40,668 nt of DNA from Chroococcus sp. CMT-3BRIN-NPC107. Lineage in GTDB: Bacteria > Cyanobacteriota > Cyanobacteriia > Cyanobacteriales > Chroococcidiopsidaceae. The stretch is taken from positions 1 through 40,668 of the forward strand of contig JAHHGY010000033.1 in NCBI GenBank assembly GCA_019359635.1. The letters are read 5' to 3'. Under the pieces are notes generated by a model. It saw only the letters and a program-made list of their open reading frames with translations. It was not told the DNA's origin and ran no database searches. Shown piece by piece: positions 34,259 through 40,668 of this stretch; positions within the stretch are counted from its first letter, which is position 1, and every line of letters begins with the position of its first letter. Both the position numbers and the translations under genes were made by a program.

Positions 34259-35129
34259 CGTGAAAGTGACTGTAGTCAATATAGCGATCGCCGTTTGGCT
34301 TCCAAATTAAGATATCAACAAAACGCATATCCCAGAGAATATCTCTACTTGCAAAAGCATGGTGAGCGTAAATATTTTGTCCTACAGTTTCATCCAATCC
34401 TGTAAGAGTAACTAAAATTGTTGTTTCATCCTCTATCAGCGACTCTGGGGAAACTTTATAAAGCGGACTAAGTTCGTCTATGGGATGAATGGCTGTCCAA
34501 GAGAGGGAAAAACTAGGGTTTTGACTGCGAAGCAACTTTAAGTCGTAGATGCGGCGGATAAAATCGCCCTCGGCGGTAATTTCATCTCTAGCTAAACTGA
34601 CACGCAGAGATGCTTCTAAAATTAAGTTGCGACGCTGGTTAGCAGTGCGAAACATTAAAGCTGGTACGCCTTCAAAAGGTGCAATTACCGCTACGCGACT
34701 AAAAATCACTCTAGCAGTAGGTCGAGCAAATCGCGCAAACATTAAACCCGTTGCCATTGTCACACCAAACAAACCAACTAAAGACTCCGCCGTTACTAAC
34801 AAGTGAGCGTAAGTTGTCCGGGGATACATTGCACCGTAACCAATAGATGCCATAGTTTGAACGCTGAAAAAAAAGGCATCAGAGAAGCTACCAGGACGAG
34901 CATTCTCAATTCCATCGCCTCCAGCCAAGTAGGCTAAGGCAAATAAAGCATTAGCAAAAATATACCCGCAGCAAATTAACGTCAAAAAACCTGCCCAAGG
35001 AAGCGTAAGCAGTAAATGGTATGGATCGTTCCAGTAGTTGTACCATTCTCCTAGCCCTTCTATATTTAACCGTCCATTCTTTTTGACAAAATGCACGATA
35101 TTTGCTGAGGAGCGACGCTTTTTTTTCAT
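34239..35129 (-). CDS. Inward-rectifier-type potassium channel (KirBac family)
   Basis: The 296-residue protein fits prokaryotic Kir channels: an outer helix (about 38-60), a pore loop with selectivity filter TMASIGYGAMYP (about 92-103, GYG), an inner helix (about 109-131, TAESLVGLFGVTMATGLMFARFARP) and a C-terminal cytoplasmic beta-sandwich. The latter has FRTANQRRNLILEASLRVSL and SWTAIHPIDELSPLY, both typical of Kir C-terminal domains. It is likely in the plasma or thylakoid membrane and forms tetramers. It overlaps the panE-like gene and follows the BrkB gene by 15 bases, so the three are probably co-transcribed. Confidence 0.92.
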   Translation of the reverse strand: MKKKRRSSANIVHFVKKNGRLNIEGLGEWYNYWNDPYHLLLTLPWAGFLTLICCGYIFANALFALAYLAGGDGIENARPGSFSDAFFFSVQTMASIGYGAMYPRTTYAHLLVTAESLVGLFGVTMATGLMFARFARPTARVIFSRVAVIAPFEGVPALMFRTANQRRNLILEASLRVSLARDEITAEGDFIRRIYDLKLLRSQNPSFSLSWTAIHPIDELSPLYKVSPESLIEDETTILVTLTGLDETVGQNIYAHHAFASRDILWDMRFVDILIWKPNGDRYIDYSHFHDVKPLQ

Positions 35130-35144
35130 AAAAGTAGTTGATGC

Positions 35145-36158
35145 TTAAGGTCGTCGGTTCTTGCTTTTACGTTTGGTAAAGCGCCTAAATAAATTACTGA
35201 TAAAGTTAGGAGACGCAGACTTGCTTTTAGCAGGACCAGTTGTATTGTTGGCTTTCATGCCTTGTTCGGCGCGATCGCTTTGATTTATAGGTATAGCATT
35301 TTTATCGGGAACAATTTGCGAACCATATCTGCGAGCATAAACTTGGGTAAATTCTGCCCCAAAAAACAAAATCTGCGCCGCGTAATACACCCAAGCCAAG
35401 ATAATTACAAGCGATCCCGCCGCACCGTAAGTAGAACCAAAGCTGCTATTACCCAAATACAAACCTAAGACGTATCTACCTATAGAAAATAGCAGAGAAG
35501 TAATTGCCGCACCAATTAAAACATCATTCCACTTAATTTTGACATCGGGCAAGAATTTGTAGATTAGTCCAAATAGTACCGTTGTAACGATAAAACCTAA
35601 AACAAAATTAGCAACTTGCAATAGCGAAGAAATTATTGGAAACAAATGACCTAAATAACCGATAACTCCTGACAAAGTTGCACTAAGTAGTAGAGAAACT
35701 AAGAGCAAAAAACCAATTCCTAGTACCATTGAAAAGGCTAAAAACCGAGCGCGGATAAAACCACCTGCACCTGCTTTTGGATCGGGCTGAACTTCCCAAA
35801 TAGTATTTAGCGCATCTTGCAGTTGCGAAAATACTCCCGACGCACCAAACAGCAGCACCACAACACTGACAGCAGACGCAAAACCGCCGCCTTCGGTAGG
35901 TTTCGCAGCGCTTTCAATTGCTGTCTGGATAAATTCAGCGCCATCTTTGCCAACTAAGCCTTGAATTTGCCCGACAATTTCGCCTCTAGCAGCTTCTTCG
36001 CCAAATATTGCGCCCGCAATTGCGATCGCAATAATTAGTAGCGGTGAAAGCGAAAAAACTGTGTAATAAGCTAAGGCGGCAGCTAATCGTGAAGCTTTAT
36101 CTTTATTCCATTCGTCAAAAGTTTCTTTAAGCAGAGTAAATATTGTCTTTAATCTCAC
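35145..36158 (-). CDS. YihY/BrkB family membrane protein
   Basis: A 337-residue inner-membrane protein of the YihY/BrkB family (once mislabelled ribonuclease BN). It has five to six helices and the family markers LAAALAYYTVFSLSPLLIIAIAI (first helix, within about 24-46), LNTIWEVQPDP near 118 and AYAAQILFFGAEFTQVYARR-like text near 258-280 (here YYAAQILFFGAEFTQVYA). The C-terminal 60 residues are basic and polar. GTG at 36158 is preferred over TTG at 36164 because AAGGAG lies 8 bases upstream of the GTG. Transport or other function is not known. Confidence 0.88.
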   Translation of the reverse strand: MRLKTIFTLLKETFDEWNKDKASRLAAALAYYTVFSLSPLLIIAIAIAGAIFGEEAARGEIVGQIQGLVGKDGAEFIQTAIESAAKPTEGGGFASAVSVVVLLFGASGVFSQLQDALNTIWEVQPDPKAGAGGFIRARFLAFSMVLGIGFLLLVSLLLSATLSGVIGYLGHLFPIISSLLQVANFVLGFIVTTVLFGLIYKFLPDVKIKWNDVLIGAAITSLLFSIGRYVLGLYLGNSSFGSTYGAAGSLVIILAWVYYAAQILFFGAEFTQVYARRYGSQIVPDKNAIPINQSDRAEQGMKANNTTGPAKSKSASPNFISNLFRRFTKRKSKNRRP

Positions 36159-36241
36159 TCTCAATTCTCCTTAATTTAGAACGCATCTTTAGATGGTAAA
36201 CCTCCCCTCTAGTTCTGTAATGTCCATTTAGCAAGAGATAT

Positions 36242-36285
36242 AGCAGTTTTAAATTATAGAAAAGTTTGCAGCAAACTTAACTGCT
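36242..36285. promoter_or_regulatory. Nested palindrome upstream of the NCS2 permease
   Basis: AAGTTTGCAGCAAACTT (36262-36278) is a perfect 17-base palindrome with a single central A. It is enclosed by outer inverted arms AGCAGTT (36242-36248) and AACTGCT (36279-36285). It sits 65 bases before the permease ATG in the divergent region shared with the BrkB gene. It could be an operator or an RNA hairpin. I see no conserved purine-riboswitch core. Confidence 0.45.
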
Positions 36286-36349
36286 TCAAACACTACAGAA
36301 AGCTGGCAAAAAAGAATTTAAGATACTACCTATATTTGGAGCAACGAGC

Positions 36350-37798
36350 ATGAGCGGACATATTCAGACTAATAGCGTTGATGAAGATAAAGAGCTTCCT
36401 GGTTCTAGTCCTCCAGAACCTCATAATAATTGGTCCAAAGCGATCGCCCGTTATTTTCAGTTTGAATACTATAAAACCAACTTTAAAACCGAGATTCTCG
36501 CCGGGGTTACAACTTTCATGACTATGGGCTACATCCTAGTTGTGAACCCGATTATTTTATCAAACGCTATTTTTCTTAACCAACAAGGGGACTTATTTTC
36601 GCAATTAGCTGTTGCAACGGCGATCGCTTCCGCCGTAGGAACGCTCTGTATGGGCTTGTTTGCCAGCTATCCCTTTGGTTTAGCTCCTGGGATGGGAACG
36701 AACGCATTTTTTGCTTTTTCGGTAGTTATCGGGCTAAAAATTGACTGGCGACTAGCTTTATCTTGCGTATTCGTCCAAGGGCTAATATTTATTGCTTTAA
36801 CGTTTACAGATGTCCGCCGTTTACTAATTAGAACTATTCCCAACACAATCAAGCACTCTACGGCGGCGGGGATTGGTTTATTTATTGCCTATATTGGACT
36901 ATCGGGAGATCCAGCAACCGGAGGCGCGGGGCTAATTGTGGCAAATGAAGCTACTAAAACCGCTTTTGGAAGTTTGAGTCAACCAGCGACTTTAATGGCT
37001 GTGGCGGGGCTACTAATTACCTCTGCGTTTGTAGTGCGGCGCGTCAGGGGAGCTTTATTACTAGGGATTTTTGCCACCGCCGTACTAGCTTGGATTTTGG
37101 GCGTTGCTGCGCCACCTCAAGGTATATTTGCTTTACCTCAATTGCCAACAGATTTATTTGGACAGGCAATTACAGGATTAGCGGGGCTTAACGCTAGTAA
37201 TCTTATTGATTGGTTAGCAGTATTATTTGTGTTTTTATTTGTAGATGTTTTTGATGCGGTGGGTACGCTTACAGGTGTAGGAATGCGGGCAGGTTACATT
37301 GGTGAAGATGGAGAATTACCCCGCGCCAATCAAGCTTTAATGGCAGATGCGATCGCAACTACAGTCGGGCCAATCTTTGGAACTTCCAGCGTCACGGCTT
37401 ATGTAGAATCTATTTCTGGGGTACTGGAAGGCGGACGTACTGGATTTACCGCCGTTATCATTGGGCTTTTATTTCTACTTTCTTTATTTTTTATCCCGAT
37501 TTTTCAAGCTATTCCAGCTTTTGCAACTACGCCGACGTTAGTAATTGTGGGTGCAATGATGCTTTCCCAAGTTACAGAAATCCGTTGGAACGATTTATCG
37601 GAGGCAATTCCGGCATTTTTAACTATGTTTATGATTCCGCTTACTTACTCAATTGCGGAAGGATTAGCGATCGGTTTTATTGCTTATCCCCTAGTTAAAG
37701 CTTTTCAAGGTAAAGCTCAAGAAGTATCGTTAGGTACTTGGATTATTGCCGGGGTTTTTGTTGCTAGGTTTGTCTTTATGACATTGCGTTTTAACTAA
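36350..37798 (+). CDS. NCS2 family purine permease (AzgA-like)
   Basis: A 482-residue transporter with about 12-14 membrane helices, of the NCS2/AzgA type that takes up hypoxanthine, adenine or guanine by proton symport. Diagnostic stretches are EILAGVTTFMTMGYILVVNP (about 43-62), GLAPGMGTNAFFAF (about 109-122), FLFVDVFDAVGTLTGVG (about 297-313) and GTSSVTAYVESISGVLEGGR (about 344-363). An N-terminal polar tail of about 30 residues precedes the first helix. It is divergent from the BrkB gene. With uraD, puuE and the urease genes in the window it suggests use of purines as nitrogen source; exact substrate is not readable. Confidence 0.92.
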   Translation: MSGHIQTNSVDEDKELPGSSPPEPHNNWSKAIARYFQFEYYKTNFKTEILAGVTTFMTMGYILVVNPIILSNAIFLNQQGDLFSQLAVATAIASAVGTLCMGLFASYPFGLAPGMGTNAFFAFSVVIGLKIDWRLALSCVFVQGLIFIALTFTDVRRLLIRTIPNTIKHSTAAGIGLFIAYIGLSGDPATGGAGLIVANEATKTAFGSLSQPATLMAVAGLLITSAFVVRRVRGALLLGIFATAVLAWILGVAAPPQGIFALPQLPTDLFGQAITGLAGLNASNLIDWLAVLFVFLFVDVFDAVGTLTGVGMRAGYIGEDGELPRANQALMADAIATTVGPIFGTSSVTAYVESISGVLEGGRTGFTAVIIGLLFLLSLFFIPIFQAIPAFATTPTLVIVGAMMLSQVTEIRWNDLSEAIPAFLTMFMIPLTYSIAEGLAIGFIAYPLVKAFQGKAQEVSLGTWIIAGVFVARFVFMTLRFN

Positions 37799-37839
37799 CT
37801 ATCTATACTAAAACAATCACTGTCGTAACGTGAAGTTGT

Positions 37840-38064
37840 ATGTCGAACTTACTAGAAAGAATCACAATTAATCCCAATCAATGCGGTGGTCGTCCCTGTA
37901 TACGGGGAATGAGAATTCGCGTTTTAGATGTGTTGGATTTGTTTGCGGCAGGGCTAAGTGCTGAACAAATTTTAGAGGAAATGCCCGACCTTGAAGCAGA
38001 GGATCTTAAAGCGGCTCTAATCTATGCTTCACGCAAACTCGACCATCCAGTGTTAGTTGTATGA
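37840..38064 (+). CDS. DUF433 family antitoxin
   Basis: A 74-residue DUF433 protein: INPNQCGGRPCIRGMRIRV (about 10-28), VLDLFAAGLSAEQILEEMP and a final helix with ALIYASRKLDHP. These winged-helix-like proteins commonly act as antitoxins to PIN-like DUF5615 toxins. The stop overlaps the next start as ATGA, the classic layout of a toxin-antitoxin pair. Confidence 0.9.
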   Translation: MSNLLERITINPNQCGGRPCIRGMRIRVLDVLDLFAAGLSAEQILEEMPDLEAEDLKAALIYASRKLDHPVLVV

Positions 38065-38399
38065 CCATTTGGGTTGATGCACAATTATCACCTGCGATCG
38101 CAGCCTGGATTGCTAGCACTTTTAAAATCACAGCCTTAGCTCTACGCGATATTGGTCTGAGGGATGCTGAAGATATTGTAATTTTTGAGGCGGCAAAAGC
38201 TCAAAGTATTATCCTTATAACCAAGGATAGTGATTTTATTGATTTGGTCGCTCGTTTCGGCACACCACCACAAATTATCTGGTTGACGTGTGGAAATACA
38301 TCGAATGCTCGGCTGCAAGAAATTCTCGGTACTACTTTGCTAGAGGCATTAGAGCTTTTGCCAGGAGGTGAATCGTTAGTAGAAATCCGTGGGAAATAG
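38061..38399 (+). CDS. DUF5615 PIN-like toxin
   Basis: The 112-residue protein is a DUF5615/Mut7-C-type PIN-like domain and a probable RNase toxin. It starts MTIWVDAQLSPAIAAWI with the first acidic residue at D6, and has RDIGLRDAEDIVIFEAA, then LITKDSDFIDL (about 52-62) with further acidic residues. The rest is intact to the stop. It overlaps the DUF433 gene by 4 bases, so the pair is probably functional. Confidence 0.9.
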   Translation: MTIWVDAQLSPAIAAWIASTFKITALALRDIGLRDAEDIVIFEAAKAQSIILITKDSDFIDLVARFGTPPQIIWLTCGNTSNARLQEILGTTLLEALELLPGGESLVEIRGK

Positions 38400-38534
38400 T
38401 GACTCAGCCGCAACAACTCACTGCGCCCAACGAAAGTTTGAAAAGATAAGAATCGCTCGCCAGCAATGTATAATATAGTACAATTGTCTTAATTTGGAAA
38501 AACTACAAAACGGGCAAGAGTAGGAGGTTATTTT

Positions 38535-38828
38535 ATGAAACCCGTTCGCGATCGCAAATTACTCAATACTGTTGTTAGTGTTGGAATTTTGGCAGTTACT
38601 TCGCTTTTGACAATGAACTTGGGTGCGAGTGGCGCTCCTACAATTACCGTCGCCATACCAGGATGTGTTATTAAAGGTAATATTTCCGTTGCTACAGGCA
38701 AAAAGCTGTATCACCTTCCGGGTATGAGAAATTACGAAGCAACCATTATCGATCTAACGAAAGGCAAAAGATGGTTTTGCACAGAAGCAGAAGCCCAGGA
38801 TAATGGCTGGATTAAAGCCCAAAGGTAG
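38535..38828 (+). CDS. Small exported sunset-type domain protein
   Basis: A 97-residue protein with an N-terminal signal or anchor helix (about 14-33) after basic residues. It is followed by a small domain CVIKGNISVATGKKLYHLPGM ... GKRWFCTEAEAQDNGWIKAQR (about 44-97, shown in part). The I-K-G-N-I, Y-H-x-P-G and W-F-C-x-E-x-E-A pattern is that of the sunset/Excalibur-like modules found on secreted nucleases; no nuclease domain is attached here. The two cysteines may pair outside the cytoplasm. AGGAGG precedes the ATG, and TATAAT occurs at 38469-38474. Role unknown. Confidence 0.75.
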   Translation: MKPVRDRKLLNTVVSVGILAVTSLLTMNLGASGAPTITVAIPGCVIKGNISVATGKKLYHLPGMRNYEATIIDLTKGKRWFCTEAEAQDNGWIKAQR

Positions 38829-38919
38829 TTATGATATTGCGGAAAAGTGCGAAGTCTCTATTGAAAACTTTGCCTGCTGATGAACACAATGCTTAGTTAA
38901 CTTGTTTCCCTCCGTAGCA

Positions 38920-39374
38920 TCAAACAGGTAACGGCGGCACTAGGAAGTTCGTAAACAGCCGCACATCAAAGCTGGTATCTGCTAGAGAATTTATTAATCG
39001 TTCATCCAGAGTTAGTAATGGTGCGTTAACTTGCCGTGCCAGTGCTACATAGCAGCCATCATACGCTGTGATGTTGTAGTCCAAACTAATTTTAACGGCT
39101 TAAGTCATCAAGTCTTTTGTTGAAATTACCTGAAATCGTAAAGCTCTTAAATCAGCTATATCTGCCTGTACTTGCTCGGCGGTGTATAGCTTGGCTCGAA
39201 CATACTTCCATAGTGCGTTAGCGCACTCAATGTAAAACATATCGGGTACGAAAAACTCAGCAGATGGATCGTTTAAATGGTCGAATAGCTGATTGACTTT
39301 TGGGTTAATGGATCGGAAATAAACTGCTTGATACAAATATTGGTATCCAACACGCATCGTAGAGCCACCGTCAT
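38920..39374 (-). pseudogene. VapC-type PIN toxin pseudogene (frameshift plus nonsense)
   Basis: The intended start, ATG at 39374, overlaps the antitoxin stop as ATGA and begins MTVALRCVLDTNICIKQFI. One base has been lost near a C run around 39317 (ACCCC to ACCC would explain it), shifting the frame before PKVNQLFDHL. The rest, including FFVPDMFYIECANALWKYV, is read in the other frame until TAA at 39100-39102. Beyond this the same frame continues as AVKISLDYNITAYDGCYVAL and LTLDERLINSL to TGA at 38920, so the TAA replaces a Glu codon (GAA to TAA). All four PIN acidic positions survive in the text, which implies recent decay. Confidence 0.85.
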
Positions 39375-39634
39375 CTGTTGCGATCCTCTCGAATTAAAAC
39401 AGTGCTATCGGGTAGTCCAAAGTTAGTTGGATCAACTCTGGGACGGCTGCGAATCTTTTGTAATATTTCTGACATTGGCTTTTTCTGCTGAACTATCTTT
39501 AGTTCATTGGGCTGAAACCCTTGCTTTAGTAAATAAATTACTGCTTCATTAAGAGTAAAATTGTTTTCAGCAGCAAGATTTTGAATGCGGTTATACAGTT
39601 CGTCTGGCAAGTTTTCAATCTGAAGGGTAACCAT
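39371..39634 (-). CDS. Ribbon-helix-helix antitoxin (FitA/VapB-like)
   Basis: An 87-residue protein. An N-terminal ribbon-helix-helix DNA-binding region (MVTLQIENLPDELYNRIQNL, then AENNFTLNEAVIYLLKQG) is followed by a disordered, basic C-terminal tail that would wrap the toxin. It appears intact although its PIN toxin partner is broken. A 19-bp inverted repeat lies 23 bases upstream and is the likely autoregulatory operator. Confidence 0.85.
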   Translation of the reverse strand: MVTLQIENLPDELYNRIQNLAAENNFTLNEAVIYLLKQGFQPNELKIVQQKKPMSEILQKIRSRPRVDPTNFGLPDSTVLIREDRNR

Positions 39635-39657
39635 TACAGTCTCAGATAAACTTAATT

Positions 39658-39676
39658 GTTACATTGTCAGTGTAAC
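39658..39676. promoter_or_regulatory. Candidate operator of the VapBC-like locus
   Basis: GTTACA (39658-39663) and TGTAAC (39671-39676) are perfect inverted arms separated by 7 bases, 23 bases upstream of the antitoxin ATG. Ribbon-helix-helix antitoxins usually bind such palindromes to repress their own genes. Confidence 0.5.
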
Positions 39677-39759
39677 TTAACGCCAATAGCAAAATGAAGC
39701 CCAGTGTGAAGTTAATAGCTAGCAAATATTATTTGTGATATTGTTATATTCCTCCTTTA

Positions 39760-39775
39760 TTATTAAATTTAATAA
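39760..39775. repeat. 16-bp AT-only palindrome before the DUF262 gene
   Basis: TTATTAAATTTAATAA is a perfect palindrome ending 23 bases before the DUF262 ATG. It could be an operator, but an AT-only palindrome in AT-rich DNA can arise by chance. Confidence 0.3.
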
Positions 39776-39798
39776 CTAGCTAAATCCATTCAATCCCT

Positions 39799-40578
39799 AT
39801 GGCTGACACATACTTCTTTATTAAAGATTTGATCAATGATTTGGAAAGAGGAAGAGTCAGGATTCCATCTTTTCAAAGAGGTTTTGTTTGGGAACCAAAT
39901 CGAGTTGCCTACTTCATAGATAGTATTTATAAAGGTTTTCCTTTTGGCTCTGTATTGCTTTGGAGAACTAAAAATCCTCTACGAACTGAAAGAAATCTTG
40001 GATCTTATAAACTGCCTGATAACGATCCGGAATATCCTATAGATTATGTTCTGGATGGGCAACAAAGAATAACATCCATTTTTGGTATATTCCAAAATTC
40101 TCTTACTGCTGAGGAGGAAGAAAACACGAATTGGACACATCTATTTTTTGAACTCAATAGTAAAGAATCTGTTCCATTTCAATATTTAGAAGATTTTACA
40201 AATTATGATAATAAAAAATTCTTTCCACTAAAATATGTCTTTGATTCTCCCAAGTATAGACAAGTTACCAGAAACCTGGACGAAAACCTGGCACAACAAA
40301 TAGACGATTTAGTCGAAAGATTCACAAAAGCTCGTCTTCCTGTAGAACGATTTGAAAGCGAGGAGCGAAAGTATGTTGCAACTGTTTTTGAGAGAATTAA
40401 TCGGCAAGGTATTGAGTTAGATACTTTCCAGCTTTTATCTGTATGGAATTGGAGCGAGGATTTTGACTTACAAGAAAGGTTCAAGGAAGTTATTGAAGAG
40501 TTAGAACCATTTGGTTTTAAAGAAGTTGGTTCAGATCTACTCCTAATACCAATTCTTTATAAAGCTGCGCTAAAGTAG
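39799..40578 (+). pseudogene. DUF262 (GmrSD/DndB-like) gene truncated at its 3' end
   Basis: The 259-residue frame carries the DUF262 N-terminal domain: RVRIPSFQRGFVWEPNRVAY (about 18-37), GFPFGSVLLWR, and the nucleotide-site motif YVLDGQQRITSIFGIF (about 82-97). FERINRQGIELDTFQLLSVW (about 192-211) then follows. Such proteins often continue for hundreds of residues and include GmrS-type restriction subunits. Homology-like text ends at about residue 249 (VGSDLLL); the last ten codons (about 40544-40578) look like foreign DNA that also precedes a transposase-like start. I read this as an insertion-sequence truncation, with the remainder presumably beyond the window. Confidence 0.7.
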
Positions 40579-40668
40579 GTAAACGTGTGCGGAAGGTAAG
40601 AGTGATGGGTCGTCCGTTCCAAGTAGAGATAGTTGAAAGCCAAGAAAAGTTAGAGAAAGACCTCAAAC
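40544..40668 (+). mobile_element. Probable left end of an IS630-type element (partial)
   Basis: Starting near a TA at 40544-40545, DNA unlike the DUF262 gene begins. TA dinucleotides are the usual target of IS630/Tc1-type elements. At 40605 an ATG, preceded by GGAAGG, opens a frame to the window end (MGRPFQVEIVESQEKLEK...). This resembles, from memory, the N terminus of cyanobacterial IS630-family transposases. The right end and the inverted repeats cannot be seen, so identity is tentative. Confidence 0.5.
40605..40668 (+). CDS. N-terminal fragment of a putative IS630-family transposase
   Basis: Twenty-one codons are visible before the window ends, with GTG at 40602 as an alternative start in the same frame. 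The charged, helix-prone sequence would lead into a helix-turn-helix domain in this family. The catalytic DDE domain is outside the window, so the call rests on N-terminal resemblance and on the truncation of the neighbouring gene. Confidence 0.45.
   Translation, partial: MGRPFQVEIVESQEKLEKDLK

Noticed and set aside
36165-36349. Possible guanine/adenine riboswitch before the purine permease
   Set aside because: The palindromes are two-fold symmetrical and do not form the three-way junction with the conserved core of purine riboswitches.
1-40668. CRISPR arrays or regularly spaced direct repeats
   Set aside because: No such spacing was seen; the only substantial repeat is the coding duplication in the YWL-domain genes.

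Overview
The window is chromosomal DNA from a cyanobacterium. It carries a complete rubA-ycf48-psbEFLJ photosystem II cluster, psaI of photosystem I and the ndhCKJ genes of NDH-1, and the palindrome GCGATCGC (HIP1, typical of cyanobacterial chromosomes) recurs throughout. Gene content resembles Chroococcidiopsis-type or similar unicellular lineages, but the genus is a guess.

Layout. 0.3-1.7 kb: urease accessory genes ureF-ureG. 1.8-6.3 kb: dnaG, a lumenal-type pentapeptide protein, a YraN nuclease, a small conserved protein and queA. 6.3-9.0 kb (minus): a tight three-gene unit with a PLP C-S lyase-like protein, a GT-B glycosyltransferase and YjbQ. 9.1-14.3 kb: a RecB/RNase H-type nuclease, a PEP-CTERM phytase-like protein, tRNA-Asp(GUC), gltX and a GNAT. 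14.3-17 kb: ureide genes puuE-uraD divergent from a Rieske oxygenase. 17.2-22.1 kb: a GNAT gene broken by an in-frame TAG, ndhCKJ, rubA, ycf48, psbE, psbF, psbL, psbJ, a bidirectional terminator and psaI.

22.3-32.0 kb is the unusual part. It is an AT-rich cassette with a vWA-type lipoprotein (minus) divergent from a compact plus-strand run: a four-helix membrane protein, a tubulin/FtsZ-like protein, an 1107-residue protein with a complete actin/Hsp70-type ATPase at its C terminus, and three proteins carrying five copies of one roughly 120-residue domain (called here the YWL domain). Two of the three are membrane-anchored with possible coiled coils. I know of no characterised system with this composition; a membrane-associated cytomotive or membrane-remodelling machine is the working inference.

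32.0-37.8 kb returns to housekeeping and transport: hisS, a ketopantoate-reductase-like gene, a Kir-type potassium channel, a BrkB/YihY membrane protein and an NCS2 purine permease with a nested palindrome upstream. 37.8 kb to the end is an accessory zone: a DUF433/DUF5615 toxin-antitoxin pair, a small exported sunset-type protein, a VapBC-like locus whose toxin is a two-lesion pseudogene while its antitoxin and operator look intact, and a DUF262 gene cut short by what looks like the left end of an IS630-type element.

A functional thread runs through separate loci: purine uptake (NCS2 permease), late urate degradation (uraD, puuE) and urease maturation (ureF, ureG) suggest purines or urea as nitrogen sources. 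No urate-oxidising enzyme of a known family is visible here.
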